Origin: DATJHM01 sp963777355
GTDB taxonomy: Bacteria; Chloroflexota; Ktedonobacteria; Ktedonobacterales; Ktedonobacteraceae
Assembly: GCA_963777355.1 (NCBI GenBank)
Contig: CAVZQK010000044.1
Location: 115,262 to 179,261, forward strand
Direction: 5' to 3'
DNA length: 64,000 nt
The position numbers and the translations under genes are program-made. How positions within the stretch are numbered: position 1 is the stretch's first letter; every line of letters starts with the position of its first letter. Shown in pieces: positions 46,735 to 57,500 of the stretch. The notes beneath the pieces are model-generated. The model saw only the letters and a program-made list of their open reading frames with translations, was not told the DNA's origin and made no database searches.

Positions 46735-48915
46735 ATGTTCCGCTTTGTCAGCAATATGCCAATATTTAATCGTCTCGCTGTTGTGTTTAGTTTGTTAGCG
46801 ATTGTTCCTATCCTCGTCATTATTTTGCTCGGAAACTTTTATATTCAATCGCTTGGCATCCGTAGCCAGGCGGTTCAGACAAGTTTTGACTCCCAAAATA
46901 TTGCTACGAAAGAACAGATTAATCTACAACGCATGAACGCTCTCCTTCAGGCCCGTTTTGCTCAGATCGTTGCACGCAATAGCTCTACTCTCGCTGGTGA
47001 CCCCTCTTTGGGTGCTTCCGGCGAACTCGCTAGTTCCGATATTGCCGCTCTCGAAATCGATTTTAATCAGACTCTTACTTCTTATCAGAGTACGTATGAG
47101 ATTACTTCGTCCAATAATATGCGGGTCATTCGCAATATTCTTATCAGTGATACCGCCGATCATGGCCAACAGGTGATGGCTGATCAGCAAGATGCACTTC
47201 AGGCCGTGATCCAGACCGATTGGAATGCCTATCGCACTGTTCAGGATAAGCTCCTTCAAGAACTTGATAGCGATCACTTTACTTACGCCACTGCCTATGA
47301 AGATTTTTATACGGCTGATCTGGATTTTCTCAATTTGCGCCTCCATTGGCAACAGGTCGTGGATGCAAGTACTACTATGGGCACCGCTGTTACTCAAGTT
47401 GGCCCTTCTCTTATTAATCCCCTTATTCTTTATACCATTGGCGCTTTGCTTTTTACTCTCCTCGTTATTGTCGCTACTGCCTTGCTGATTAATCTTACAA
47501 TTGTTAATCCCTTACGCGCTCTGGTGGCTCTGACTAGTCGCATCTCTCAAGGTGAATATCGCGCTCGCGCTGAGATTCGTGGCCGCGATGAGATCTATCA
47601 GGTCGCTACTGCTATCAATGGTATGTTGGATGTGATTGTGCAATTGGTTCAGGAATCACAGTTCTTGCATGCTAATCTCCAAACCAATATCGAAAAATTG
47701 ATCCATGAGGTGAGCGGTATAGGTGAAGGTGATCTGCGTAAACAGGCAAAGGTCGAGGATAACGAAATTGGCCCCCTCGCTTCTTTCTTTAATATTATGA
47801 CGGAAGAGCTGAGTAATCTCGTTATTAATGTGAAAGCTATGGCCCGCGGCGTTCAGTTTTCTACACTACAGGTGTTTGGCTATATTGAACAACTTCTAGA
47901 TAGCACCGAAGCTCAAACACAACAGATTAATAAGGCGGCTGTTGAAATAGATACTATGGCAAATGCTAGCCGTAAAGTCGCTGAACGCTCAGATGCTCTC
48001 TATAGTCAAGCTCAAGAGGCCCGCCAGATGGTGCAGGAGGGCCGCAAAACTATCCGCCGTACGATGAATAGTATGGAACGTGTGAATGATAATATTCATA
48101 CTACTTCTGCACAGGTGGTCTCTCTCGGCGATCGCTCTCGCGAGATTAGTAATATCGTTGAGGTGATCTCTGGCCTCGCTCAACAAACAAATCGCCTCGC
48201 TCTCGATGCCGCTGTGCAGGCCGCTATGGCTGGCGAAAATGGCAAGGGCTTTGGTGCCGTCGCTGTTGATATTCGCCGCTTATCTGAACGGGCAAAAGAA
48301 CAGGCTACTATTATCTCTCAGATTGTGACGAATGTTCTCGAAGATATTAATACTGCACGCCATTTGATTCAGACTACTGAACAGGATACTAAGACTGGCA
48401 CTCAACTTACCCGCCAGGTTAGCTCTTCTCTTGAGACGATTTTCTCGGTTGTTGAAGGCCAGGCAAACGAAATTGAACTCGCTAATCAGGCTACAAAACA
48501 GCAGCTACGCTCCTCTATGACGGTTGTACAAATTATGCAATCTATCTCCGATGCCGGTAAACAGAATACTATTAGTACCCGTGAGGCAACTCAACAGGTT
48601 GAACGCCTGGCCCAACTCGCTGGTCAACTGCTCACTTCTGTGGAGGTCTTTAAACTACGAGAAGTACAAACACAGCCCGCTTCTGCCAGGCAGATTTCTG
48701 CTAGTAGAATTCAGGATAATGGGACGCCGAGCAACGCTGGCTCTTTCCAAAGTCTACGCAGTGCTCCAGGCAGGTACAGGAGACCTGGGAATCAACCCAT
48801 TACTCCTACTCCTTCTAGTATATCGTCTGGCTCCTATCAGAACTTTTCCTCTCAGCAAGCTCCTCAGTTGCCGTTTCCATATTCGGAGCAAGCCCAAAGC
48901 GAAAGGCGGCAGTGA
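46735..48915 (+). CDS. Methyl-accepting chemotaxis-type sensor with HAMP domains
   Basis: About 726 residues from the ATG at 46735. An in-frame TTG at 46723 is an alternative. Two membrane helices (about 10-30 and 225-250) flank an external helical sensor of about 195 residues. HAMP follows (NPLRALVALTSRISQGEYRA), then a second HAMP-like stretch and the signalling coiled coil with the hairpin tip GLAQQTNRLALDAAVQAAMAGENGKGFGAVAVDIR, written here only as its key residues Q, N, A, E, G. It resembles PilJ-type receptors. The C-terminus is polar and Ser/Pro-rich. No CheA/CheW gene is in the window. Confidence 0.88.
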   Translation: MFRFVSNMPIFNRLAVVFSLLAIVPILVIILLGNFYIQSLGIRSQAVQTSFDSQNIATKEQINLQRMNALLQARFAQIVARNSSTLAGDPSLGASGELASSDIAALEIDFNQTLTSYQSTYEITSSNNMRVIRNILISDTADHGQQVMADQQDALQAVIQTDWNAYRTVQDKLLQELDSDHFTYATAYEDFYTADLDFLNLRLHWQQVVDASTTMGTAVTQVGPSLINPLILYTIGALLFTLLVIVATALLINLTIVNPLRALVALTSRISQGEYRARAEIRGRDEIYQVATAINGMLDVIVQLVQESQFLHANLQTNIEKLIHEVSGIGEGDLRKQAKVEDNEIGPLASFFNIMTEELSNLVINVKAMARGVQFSTLQVFGYIEQLLDSTEAQTQQINKAAVEIDTMANASRKVAERSDALYSQAQEARQMVQEGRKTIRRTMNSMERVNDNIHTTSAQVVSLGDRSREISNIVEVISGLAQQTNRLALDAAVQAAMAGENGKGFGAVAVDIRRLSERAKEQATIISQIVTNVLEDINTARHLIQTTEQDTKTGTQLTRQVSSSLETIFSVVEGQANEIELANQATKQQLRSSMTVVQIMQSISDAGKQNTISTREATQQVERLAQLAGQLLTSVEVFKLREVQTQPASARQISASRIQDNGTPSNAGSFQSLRSAPGRYRRPGNQPITPTPSSISSGSYQNFSSQQAPQLPFPYSEQAQSERRQ

Positions 48916-48965
48916 ACTTCATCGTAGCTATTCTAGAGGGGACCTTTACCCGTTTTAACTATCTT

Positions 48966-49046
48966 AAGTACAAACATGAAACAAATGTGGCATAATTTCT
49001 TCCTGATAGAAGTTCAGTCTGCCACGAAAGTAGCATGTTTGTACTT
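48966..49046 (+). promoter_or_regulatory. Long inverted repeat in front of the first binding-protein gene
   Basis: AAGTACAAACATG (48966-48978) pairs perfectly with CATGTTTGTACTT (49034-49046). Inside lie GTGGCA (48987-48992) with TGCCAC (49020-49025) and CTTC (48999-49002) with GAAG (49009-49012). The nested arms suit a structured leader or a DNA operator. It ends about 45 bases before the ATG at 49092. Confidence 0.6.
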
Positions 49047-49091
49047 TGCGTTATATTTATTTTTTCTGGCAAGAAAGAAAGGTAATGAACA

Positions 49092-50342
49092 ATGGGCGCT
49101 CACACACACAAAAGTTTATCTTATAAACTTATTTTACTTCTTTGTCTTGTAGGGCTGGCGGCCTGCTCGCCATCGACTGGCGGAAACTCTTCTTCCTCTC
49201 TATCAGATGTTAATCCTATTAAAATTGGTGCCTCTGTCTCTCTGACTGGCGATTTTTCAGATGACGGCAAGGCTCTTCGGCAGGGCTATCAACTCTGGCA
49301 GGATCAGGTAAATGCTAATGGCGGCCTGCTCGGACGCAAGGTCCAGTTCGATTTCTTAAATGATGCTAGTTCGCAGGCTCAGGTGACTACTGATTATAAT
49401 AAATTTATATCTACAAATCATGATGACCTGGTGGTTGGCCCTTTTTCAACGAGTTTGACGGTGACTGCTTCAGCTGTCGCAAACCATTATAGATATGCTT
49501 TCCTTGAAGGCGCTGGTACTGCTCCAAAGGTTTTTGAACAGCATTATGACAATCTTTTCTCTGTCTCACTGCCCGCTACTAGCTATTTAAAAAGCTTTGT
49601 GTATTATCTTCTGTCTCTTCCTCAGAATATTCGACCTAAGACGGTTGCTTATGTGACGAGCGATGATTTCTTTACTTATCCCCAACTTGACGCAGTTAGA
49701 CCCCTTCTGGAAGCTGGAGGTATACATACGGTTTTGTACGATAAGTTTCCTGCTGAAACTACCAACTTTACTCCTATTGTATCGAAAGTTATCAATGCTC
49801 ACCCTGATGTTGTTATGATTGGCAGTGTCGGCCCTACAGACTCTGTGCCTTTTATTAAGGCTTTTAAACAACAAAATTTTAATCCCGCCGCAATTATTGC
49901 TACCGCTGGCCCGGATCAGGGAAGTCAATTCACAGGCCCTTTAGGTGGCACACAGGTTGCTGAAGGTATCTATGTCCCCAATAGCGGCTGGTTCCCAACC
50001 GTTGATAGCTATCAGAATGATCTGTTTACTAAAGGCTATATTGCTAAGTTCGGTGGAGATGTTGAGGCGATTAGTTATGATACTGTTGAAGCCTACTCCG
50101 CTTGCCAGGTTTTAGAACAGGCGGTGAAGAAAATTGGCAGCGTCGATAATGCTAAATTGATCCAGGAGCTACACGCCGATACTTTTAGTACTATAGAGGG
50201 ACCGGTGAAGTTTACTAGCGATGGACAGAATACTATCGCGGTTGCTTTCTTGTTCCAATGGCAGGCTGGACATCTGGTGGTTGTCTATCCTAATAGCTCC
50301 GCACAGAAAAATTCGGAGTTCCCTAAACAGTCCTGGTCCTAA
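49092..50342 (+). CDS. Branched-chain amino-acid-type ABC transporter substrate-binding lipoprotein
   Basis: A 416-residue type I periplasmic-binding-fold protein with lipobox (LVGLAACS) near residue 25. Typical start IKIGASVSLTGDFSDDGKAL, RQGYQLWQDQVNANGGLLGR, and the binding-site ends IATAGPDQGSQF and VEAYSACQVLEQAV. It is anchored on the outer face and delivers ligand to a LivHM permease. Ligand specificity is unknown. A close paralogue lies 620 bp downstream. Confidence 0.92.
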   Translation: MGAHTHKSLSYKLILLLCLVGLAACSPSTGGNSSSSLSDVNPIKIGASVSLTGDFSDDGKALRQGYQLWQDQVNANGGLLGRKVQFDFLNDASSQAQVTTDYNKFISTNHDDLVVGPFSTSLTVTASAVANHYRYAFLEGAGTAPKVFEQHYDNLFSVSLPATSYLKSFVYYLLSLPQNIRPKTVAYVTSDDFFTYPQLDAVRPLLEAGGIHTVLYDKFPAETTNFTPIVSKVINAHPDVVMIGSVGPTDSVPFIKAFKQQNFNPAAIIATAGPDQGSQFTGPLGGTQVAEGIYVPNSGWFPTVDSYQNDLFTKGYIAKFGGDVEAISYDTVEAYSACQVLEQAVKKIGSVDNAKLIQELHADTFSTIEGPVKFTSDGQNTIAVAFLFQWQAGHLVVVYPNSSAQKNSEFPKQSWS

Positions 50343-50964
50343 ATAATTTCTCTCCTCCTTATCCTGGGTCTGCTCTCCAGGCTTTCTCTTTGCCGGAAGA
50401 GAGGATAGACTTTTCTTCCTCTCCCCCGGCATTTTCTTTTTCCTCTGAGCGCTTCCTGATTCCCCTTCTCCACTATTCCTATTTAACTACAGCCCTCATC
50501 TAGTAATATTTAATTCTGTAGCTGGATTTTTTATCCTATTTACTTTCAGCTTTCCTTGTTTAGTATTGTTTTGTATATTCTACTATCTTTATTGTCTATC
50601 ATAAATAAATTTTAAGCACTATAGATGCACTAATGGCTTTGTTGGTTCATTCGCTCTTCTGCTGGGATTACTGCTTCTTGATTGCTGAAATGTTTGAAAC
50701 GGCTGGAATGGAATACATTACTTTTGATTACTATCTCTATCCTTTGACATTTTTATTTCATTAAGATATTTTATAGCGGCCAAAAGTATATAGACAAACT
50801 TTGATTACTCATAGTAAAATCGAGGTGGTACATGTACTTCAAGAAAGAAACGCTCTAGCAATAGTAGAGCTGTGGCACACTATGCATAATGCGTTAGCCT
50901 GATAAGGGCATATCAGAGCACATATATACTAGAGCGCTATTGAATGTTTATTTAGGAGGAAAAC
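50343..50964 (+). promoter_or_regulatory. Long intergenic region with promoter and structured leader before the second binding-protein gene
   Basis: TAGACA at 50791-50796 and TAAAAT at 50815-50820 (spacer 18) form a possible promoter. The leader holds a GTACATGTAC palindrome (50828-50837). GCTCTA (50852-50857) can pair locally with TAGAGC (50865-50870), or as CGCTCTAG (50851-50858) with CTAGAGCG (50929-50936). A hairpin CTGATA/TATCAG lies at 50899-50916. The rest (50343-50790) is AT-rich with no gene. Confidence 0.5.
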
Positions 50965-52224
50965 ATGATACGTCATTTTAATGATGCCAAACGCTTCCCT
51001 CGGTCTTTTTCTTTTTTTGTTGTTCTGACCTCTCTGCTGGTTATTGCTCTGAGCGCTTGCCAACAAACTACTGCGGCAGTAGGCACCTCTCAAAAATCGG
51101 TTGTTATTGGCGCTTCGCTCCCTCTATCCGGTGACCGTGCTCCTGATGGCCAGGCTCTGCTTAGAGGCTATCAACTCTGGCAGGATCAGGTGAATTTACA
51201 CGGCGGCCTGCTTAACCGCCAGGTTAAATTGGATATTGTGGATGATAAGAGTGACGCTAATCAGGTCGTGAAGGACTATCAGACGCTGATTGCTGGGCAT
51301 CATGATGATCTGATTTTTGCCCCTTTCTCTAGCGTTCTGACTCTCGCCGGGGCTCCCGTTGCACATCGCTATCACTATATGTTCCTGGCTGGCACTGGCG
51401 GCATCGATAAGATCTATAATTTCAATTTCCCTGAATATCTCAATGTCTCTTTGCCAATCAGGAGCTATTTGAATACTTTCGACGACTGGATTCTCTCGAT
51501 GCCTCAACAAACACAACCCCATACTGTTGCTTATATCGGCGAAGATAATCCTTTCTCTACTCTGCAACTTGCTGCCGCTCGTAAACAACTGGAGGCCGGT
51601 GGCCTGAAAACTTCTCTCTATCAGATCTATCCCGAAGAAGATACTGACTATACTCCTCTCGCTCAGAAGGTTATTCAGGCAAATGCCGATATTGTCGTTC
51701 TCGGTACCCATGTGGATGATTGTGTGGCCTTTGTGAAGGCTTTTAGACAACAACATTATAATCCTAAGGCTCTCATCGCTACTGGCGGTCCCGATGGCGG
51801 CTCTTCATTCACTGGCCCCATCGGCGGCGCGAATATCGCTGAAGGGGTCTTCGTTCCTAATGGCGGCTGGTATCCTGATGTGACGACGTATCAGAATGCT
51901 GATTTTGTGAAGGCCTATCTGGCAAAATATCCTAAAGAAAGCAAAGTCGATATTAATTCGGATACAGTCCAGGGCTATTCGGTGGGCCAGGTCCTCGAAC
52001 AGGCGGTTCAACAAGCTCATAGTATCGATAATCAGAAACTTATTGATGTTATGCATTCTGGCTCTTTTAATAGCTTGCAAGGCCCTGTGAAGTTCGATAG
52101 CACAGGCGCAAATATTGTCTCGATTGCCTATCTCTTCCAATGGCAGAAAGGCCAGCCTGTTGTGGTCTATCCCTCTACCTATGCTCAGATTAATCCGGAG
52201 TTTCCGAAGAAATCCTGGCCATAA
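50965..52224 (+). CDS. Second branched-chain amino-acid-type substrate-binding lipoprotein
   Basis: A 419-residue paralogue of the protein encoded at 49092, with lipobox (IALSACQ) near residue 28, LPLSGDRAPDGQALLRGYQL, LHGGLLNRQVKLDI, and IATGGPDGGSSFTGPIGG. The start follows AGGAGG. The two paralogues share most motifs, so a duplication with divergence of ligand preference is likely. It precedes livH by 220 bp. Confidence 0.92.
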   Translation: MIRHFNDAKRFPRSFSFFVVLTSLLVIALSACQQTTAAVGTSQKSVVIGASLPLSGDRAPDGQALLRGYQLWQDQVNLHGGLLNRQVKLDIVDDKSDANQVVKDYQTLIAGHHDDLIFAPFSSVLTLAGAPVAHRYHYMFLAGTGGIDKIYNFNFPEYLNVSLPIRSYLNTFDDWILSMPQQTQPHTVAYIGEDNPFSTLQLAAARKQLEAGGLKTSLYQIYPEEDTDYTPLAQKVIQANADIVVLGTHVDDCVAFVKAFRQQHYNPKALIATGGPDGGSSFTGPIGGANIAEGVFVPNGGWYPDVTTYQNADFVKAYLAKYPKESKVDINSDTVQGYSVGQVLEQAVQQAHSIDNQKLIDVMHSGSFNSLQGPVKFDSTGANIVSIAYLFQWQKGQPVVVYPSTYAQINPEFPKKSWP

Positions 52225-52446
52225 TACGAGAAGTACCAGGCATCCTGTGCCCTGGTATGAATAGCGGCTTGTCTGGAGGAGAGAAGGAAATTCTCTGACG
52301 AATTCTCCCTCTCTTTTCCCTTTTCTGCCAGAATGTTAAGCAGGAATGCTTTTTTGCGTTATCTCCTTAATTATATGGCTCTCGTATGAAATAGTATCCT
52401 GGAGGATTAATTAGGTAGTTCTGTGTAGATAGAAAGGATGTCGCTC

Positions 52447-53328
52447 ATGAAAAGTGTCCTTGAAGGAATTGTGCTGGGTATTCTAACTGGAAGTGTCTAT
52501 GCTCTTATGTCATCTGGATTGACCCTTATTTTTGGCGTCATGGATATTATCAATGTTGCCCATGCTATGTTCGTTATTATTGGCGCGTATCTCATTGTCT
52601 CCTGGGAACGTACGCTGCATCTCGATCCTTTTCTCGGTTTGCTGGTGACTATGCCTGCTCTGTTTCTGCTTGGCGCTGGCATCTACTGGTTTCTGCTCCG
52701 CCGCGTCAGAGTTCTGCGTGATCGTACGATGTTATCAATTCTGATCCTGTACGCGATTGCGTTGATTGCAGAAGGTCTTCTGAATCTGCTCTTTTCTGCA
52801 ACTTTTGTGCAGATTCAAGCTCCTTATGTAGATGCTTCTTTTCCTATCTTTGGTTTTTATCTCCCTTATATCTATGTCTTTTCCTTTATTTTGAGCGTGG
52901 TCCTTCTCTCTCTGTTGTACTTTCTTGTCTATCGCACTCCATTCGGCTATAGCTTACGTGCGTCTATACAAAATCGTACGGCTGCTATGCTCATTGGCAT
53001 TGATGTTGATCGGGTCTCAACTATTACTTTCGGCATTGGTGTGGCCCTCGCCGCCGCTGGTGGCCTGGCCTTCGGAGCAACAAATGCCTTTAATGCCGCC
53101 AGTTCTTTTGATCTGATCTCTCGTTTATGCGTGATCATTGTGCTTGGTGGCATGGGCAGTCTTGCTGGAGCTCTCTTTGCCTCTTTCGCGATGCTTATCA
53201 TTTCGGATGTGGTTGCGATTATCGGCCAACCTGTCTGGTCCAGTACGATCTTTTTTATCTTACTTGTCGCTTTGTTGGTGTTTCGCCCACAAGGTTTGTT
53301 TGGCCAGGCACAGGCAAGAAAACAATAA
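52447..53328 (+). CDS. Branched-chain amino acid ABC transporter permease (LivH-like)
   Basis: About 293 residues from the ATG at 52447, which has AAAGGA eight bases upstream. The in-frame ATG at 52438 overlaps this site. Eight to nine membrane helices, with GLTLIFGVMDIINVAHAMFV near the start and the conserved RASIQNRTAAMLIGIDVDRV loop for ATPase contact, and GLAFGATNAF. It forms the transport channel with LivM. The gene ends 11 bp before livM. Confidence 0.92.
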   Translation: MKSVLEGIVLGILTGSVYALMSSGLTLIFGVMDIINVAHAMFVIIGAYLIVSWERTLHLDPFLGLLVTMPALFLLGAGIYWFLLRRVRVLRDRTMLSILILYAIALIAEGLLNLLFSATFVQIQAPYVDASFPIFGFYLPYIYVFSFILSVVLLSLLYFLVYRTPFGYSLRASIQNRTAAMLIGIDVDRVSTITFGIGVALAAAGGLAFGATNAFNAASSFDLISRLCVIIVLGGMGSLAGALFASFAMLIISDVVAIIGQPVWSSTIFFILLVALLVFRPQGLFGQAQARKQ

Positions 53329-53339
53329 GGAAGAAAACA

Positions 53340-54391
53340 ATGAAGAAAAATGCTCGCTTCTTCGGATTGCTTTTGCTGTTTCTCCTCTCGCTCATTTTTC
53401 CGCTGGTTTTTACTAGCCCTGATATAACAACTATCGCTCTCTATGCCCTGCTTTTTGCTTGCGCTGCCACTGGCTGGAATCTTTTTTCTGGCTATACTGG
53501 CTATATTTCTCTTGGCTATGGGACCTACTATGGCCTGGGCGCTTATTCGCTAGCTCTCTTATGCCAGAGTCTCCATATCCCCGCTGGCTATCTCCCGTTT
53601 TTATACGTCCCCGTTGCTGGCCTGATCGTTGCCTGCATTGCTCTGCCTCTCGGTTGGATCTCCCTACGCGCACGAGGCCACAATTTTGTCATTATTACGA
53701 TTGCTACGATCTTTGTCTTCCAACTCCTGGCTTATAATTTCGGTAGCCTGACACAGGGCAATAGTGGCTTGCTCTTCCCTATCCCCAATTGGGATGGCTC
53801 TGTCTATAATTTACCCTTTTATTATGTGGCCCTGGTTCTGATGATTGTCTCGATTGCTGTCTCCTGGTGGATTCGCCACTCTAAGTATGGCCTGGGCCTT
53901 CTCGCTATCCGCGACGATGAAGAACGAGCTCAAAGCCTGGGTATAAAGGTTGGTTCCTATAAACTCACGGCCTTTGTTATCTCTGCGTTTTTGGCGGGAT
54001 GATGGGCGCTGTGGTTTTTTACTATGTTGGGTCCGTCTATCCATCGTCTGCTTTTGATCCCACTTTTGATATTCTTCCTGCATTGATGAGCTTTTCTGGC
54101 GGCGTTGCTACTGTCGCGGGACCTGTCCTGGGTGCCCTGGTTTTAGAACCTCTTCAGCAATTTATTATCTTGCAGTTTGGCTCTACTGGTCTGGATCTTG
54201 CCGCCTTTGGCGTTCTGCTCATTATCCTCATTTTTACCTTGCCTCAAGGCGTTATTCCTGCTTTACAGCAACTCCTGGCAAAAAGGCTGGCTGTACAGGA
54301 TACTTCTATTTCTGATACGTCAATGCCGGATCTCCCCAATGCTTTCCCTGTGACTTTAGGCACTGGCGATAAAGGGAGCAAAACAGAATGA
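53340..54391 (+). CDS. Branched-chain amino acid ABC transporter permease (LivM-like; frameshift near 54000)
   Basis: About 350 residues. First frame: eight helices with GYTGYISLGYGTYYGLGAY and the ATPase-contact loop AIRDDEERAQSLGIKVGSYK. One base is missing in GCGGGATGATG near 54000, after which MMGAVVFYYVGSVYPSS and GGVATVAGPVLGAL continue to the end. The polar C-terminal tail is normal for the family. No livG or livF ATPase gene follows; the next gene is on the opposite strand. Confidence 0.88.
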
Positions 54392-54528
54392 TTTCTCCAC
54401 TCCTCTTAAAGATCTCTTGATGAGCTCTCCTATTTTTCTGGAAATTGCTAATCTCTACGCGCTTTCTTCGCCCTGAAAAAGCTCTGAGCTCTGCTCGCAA
54501 CTTTGTAGGCGCTGGCGGTGCTCAGTTC

Positions 54529-57500
54529 TTATGCTTTATCAAGCAGCTTTGCGCTGCGAAATTGTGGCTTTCCGCGTTGGCTTCGCTTACGATGAAGCGA
54601 GGCAAAATATTCGAGTAGGAAGCGATGTGTGAAAAGATATCCCCCACCCACTTTGTGTAGTAAGATGCAGCCCGCAGCATCCTCTAGTAGGAGAAAGAGG
54701 TTTCGTGGCACGTTTCCTGTACGCCAGAGAATAATGCGTAGGATGTTGTATTGCAGAAATGCCAGTCCTCCCAGTAATAGACCCGCTAGTAGCCCGCTAG
54801 AAGGCCCAAGTAAGAGTGCATTCGAGAGACCTATTTTTAGACTAGCTTGCAAGACTTTACTATTGAGTAAGCTGACTAGTCCATTACTCGATAGTAAAGC
54901 AATCACGGTTGTTATAATGGAGAGCAAGGTTGTCACAAAAATACCTATCGTGCCTCCTACCAGACTATGAAATAAAGAACGCCTGATACCTTCATTGGGC
55001 CGTGTACGGTAATGGTTATCAAGGTTTCTGCTTGAAACTCCACGCAATACTATATACACCAGGCGCAGGCTTATAACGGTCAGTACTCCTGTACTCAGAC
55101 CCGCACTTACTGTAGATCCCATATTCCCTTAGATGCCCCCATAAAAAGAAAGGTGATCAGGCCCACAAAAAGAACTGCTTTTAACCCTTCTCCTTTGAAT
55201 GAAGCGCTTTTAAGATTACCTACTACTGGCGCTTGCTCTGCACTTTTTGCATTCATCGCTCGCTTGCCACTGAGCAGATATCCTATTACTGTACCATAAA
55301 CTGCATCGATATAAATAACACCGATGCTGCCTGCGTGGAAGAATAAAACGTTACTGAGAATACCGGTAAGTGCTCCGATTAACGCTCCGGGTAGCATGAC
55401 TGCAAACCATCTGTAAAACTCTAACCAACGCTTATCTTCGATCCAGTCCGGTTGGAGCTGTTCTAGATAAAAAACTGTCTGGTTGTATCGCTGCATCTGC
55501 ATCGCCAGATAAGCCAGTTGCTCTGTCAGGTGTTTGGCAGAAGATGTTGTTGTTGTTTGATAACGATGGAGCATCTGCTCAACGTAGATTCTGAAGATAC
55601 GTTGATAACGCCCCTCGGGACGGCACATTTGCAAGATTTCTTCAGAGGATTTATTTTGACAGGCTAATGCCATGATATTTAACATGAGCGGTTTCGTCAT
55701 CATTTGTTGCAGGATTAGATCATTGCGTAATGCGTGGGAAAGGACTGCGAAAATTTCCCCTGTGCTGTGCTGAAGATACTCTTCTATCTGCTGACCGGTC
55801 AGTGGTCGCACTACAATCGCACTGTTTAAAAGCACACGCGGCGGATAAAGCAGATAGTCTGTCAGACGACTGCATACTACAAGTGAATTAAGCCCATGTT
55901 CTTCTTTATATCTATTGATTGCGATAATACAGGCAGAACGCACATTTGCTGCTACTTCATCTAATCCATCCAATAATGGCAAGAACATTTCATTGTGCAT
56001 CCATTGCTCCCCAAGCAGATGTGGCACTTGATATTTGCTCTTTAACTCCTCAATAAACCACTCGTCAAGCGGAAGCTGTTTCTCGGTCCATGACGAGAGG
56101 GGCAAGATGACTGGAATTGGCGCTCTTTCATCTCGCTCGGCTCGATCCAACAGGTTGCGAGCTAGCTCTAACAAGAGGGTGGTCTTCCCCGATCCAGCCT
56201 CACCCAGGATTAATAGTTCTCCCCCCGCCAGCTCGTAGATCTTGGTGATGGTGGTCCCTGCTGCTAGTGGCTGAATTTGCTTCTCCCCTTGCTGGCGCAT
56301 AGACGACCACGCACTGGCCACTGCATCTTGTCTCTCGTCTAATCCTAAGGTAATAAAAGATGCTCCACGCAACGATTGTTTGAGTACGCCATTTATCCAG
56401 AATGCACGCACTTTTTGGATCATCCGCAGGCGATTTCTCATGGTGGAAGGCGATATCCCTACGGCTTGCTTGCCTTCCAGATTCAGGGTGTCTGTAAAAT
56501 CAGCACGTTCCTGCTCGATCAACGTGGCGATCTCAGCTTTATCAACGTTGTTTTGCTCAATCGGCGGCGCGATAACCGCTTTCTGCGCAAAATAATGAAA
56601 TGCAGGGAACTCTCTCTTTACTGTTGTGGGGAGAAGTGCTATCGCTTTTACTGGTCGCGTTACTTTGTGCGTCGCCTGGATCTGGCTTGCCTCTTCTAAG
56701 GCCTGGGCAAATGCTTGCACGTTCTGATAACGGTGTTGTGGATCTTTTGCCAGCGCTTTCAGGACGACTTCTTCAACTGCTTGCATGATGAGGGGATTCT
56801 TGCTCTGTAGCCGGGGCGGCGGAGAGGAGACTTGCTGCATGATGATTTCGACGTCTTCTCCCTCAAATGGCCGTGTTCCGCATAGCCATTCATATGTTAT
56901 GATTCCCAACGAATATTGATCACTGGCAAATGATGGTCTCCCTTGTAGCTGCTCTGGCGCTGTGTAGGCTAGTGTCCCAGCCATTCTCTGGCGATTTAAT
57001 ACATCTGCTGAAGGGGCAAATAAAGCTAGCCCAAAATCGCTGAGCATGACCTCTTGTCTCTCGTTCATCAGCAAATTTTCAGGCTTGATATCTCGATGAA
57101 TGATGTTTTGCTCATGGGCATATTGAAGTGCGTCCGCTACCTGTTTGATGATGTCGATAACCAACGCGAGCGCCACACGCGTCCCTTCAGGATACGTGCT
57201 CCGTAAATTTCCTGCGGGCGCATAGTCCATGACTAGAAATGGTACTAGCTCTTTTATCTGGCTGTTTTGCATCGCTGCTCTCTGCGCTACTGCAAATTCA
57301 AGCACGCGGACAATATGAGGATGTGAAAGGTTCGCAAGTAGCCTTGCTTCTTCGAGAAAACGCCGCATCTCTTGCTCGGATAGTACTGTTCTTAGTACCT
57401 TGATTGCCGCCAGGCGCTTCAGGTAGATATGTTCTCCTAAGTATACAAAGGCAAAACTGCCAGATCCAAGAGAGCGAACGAGGCGATAATTTCCAAGCTG

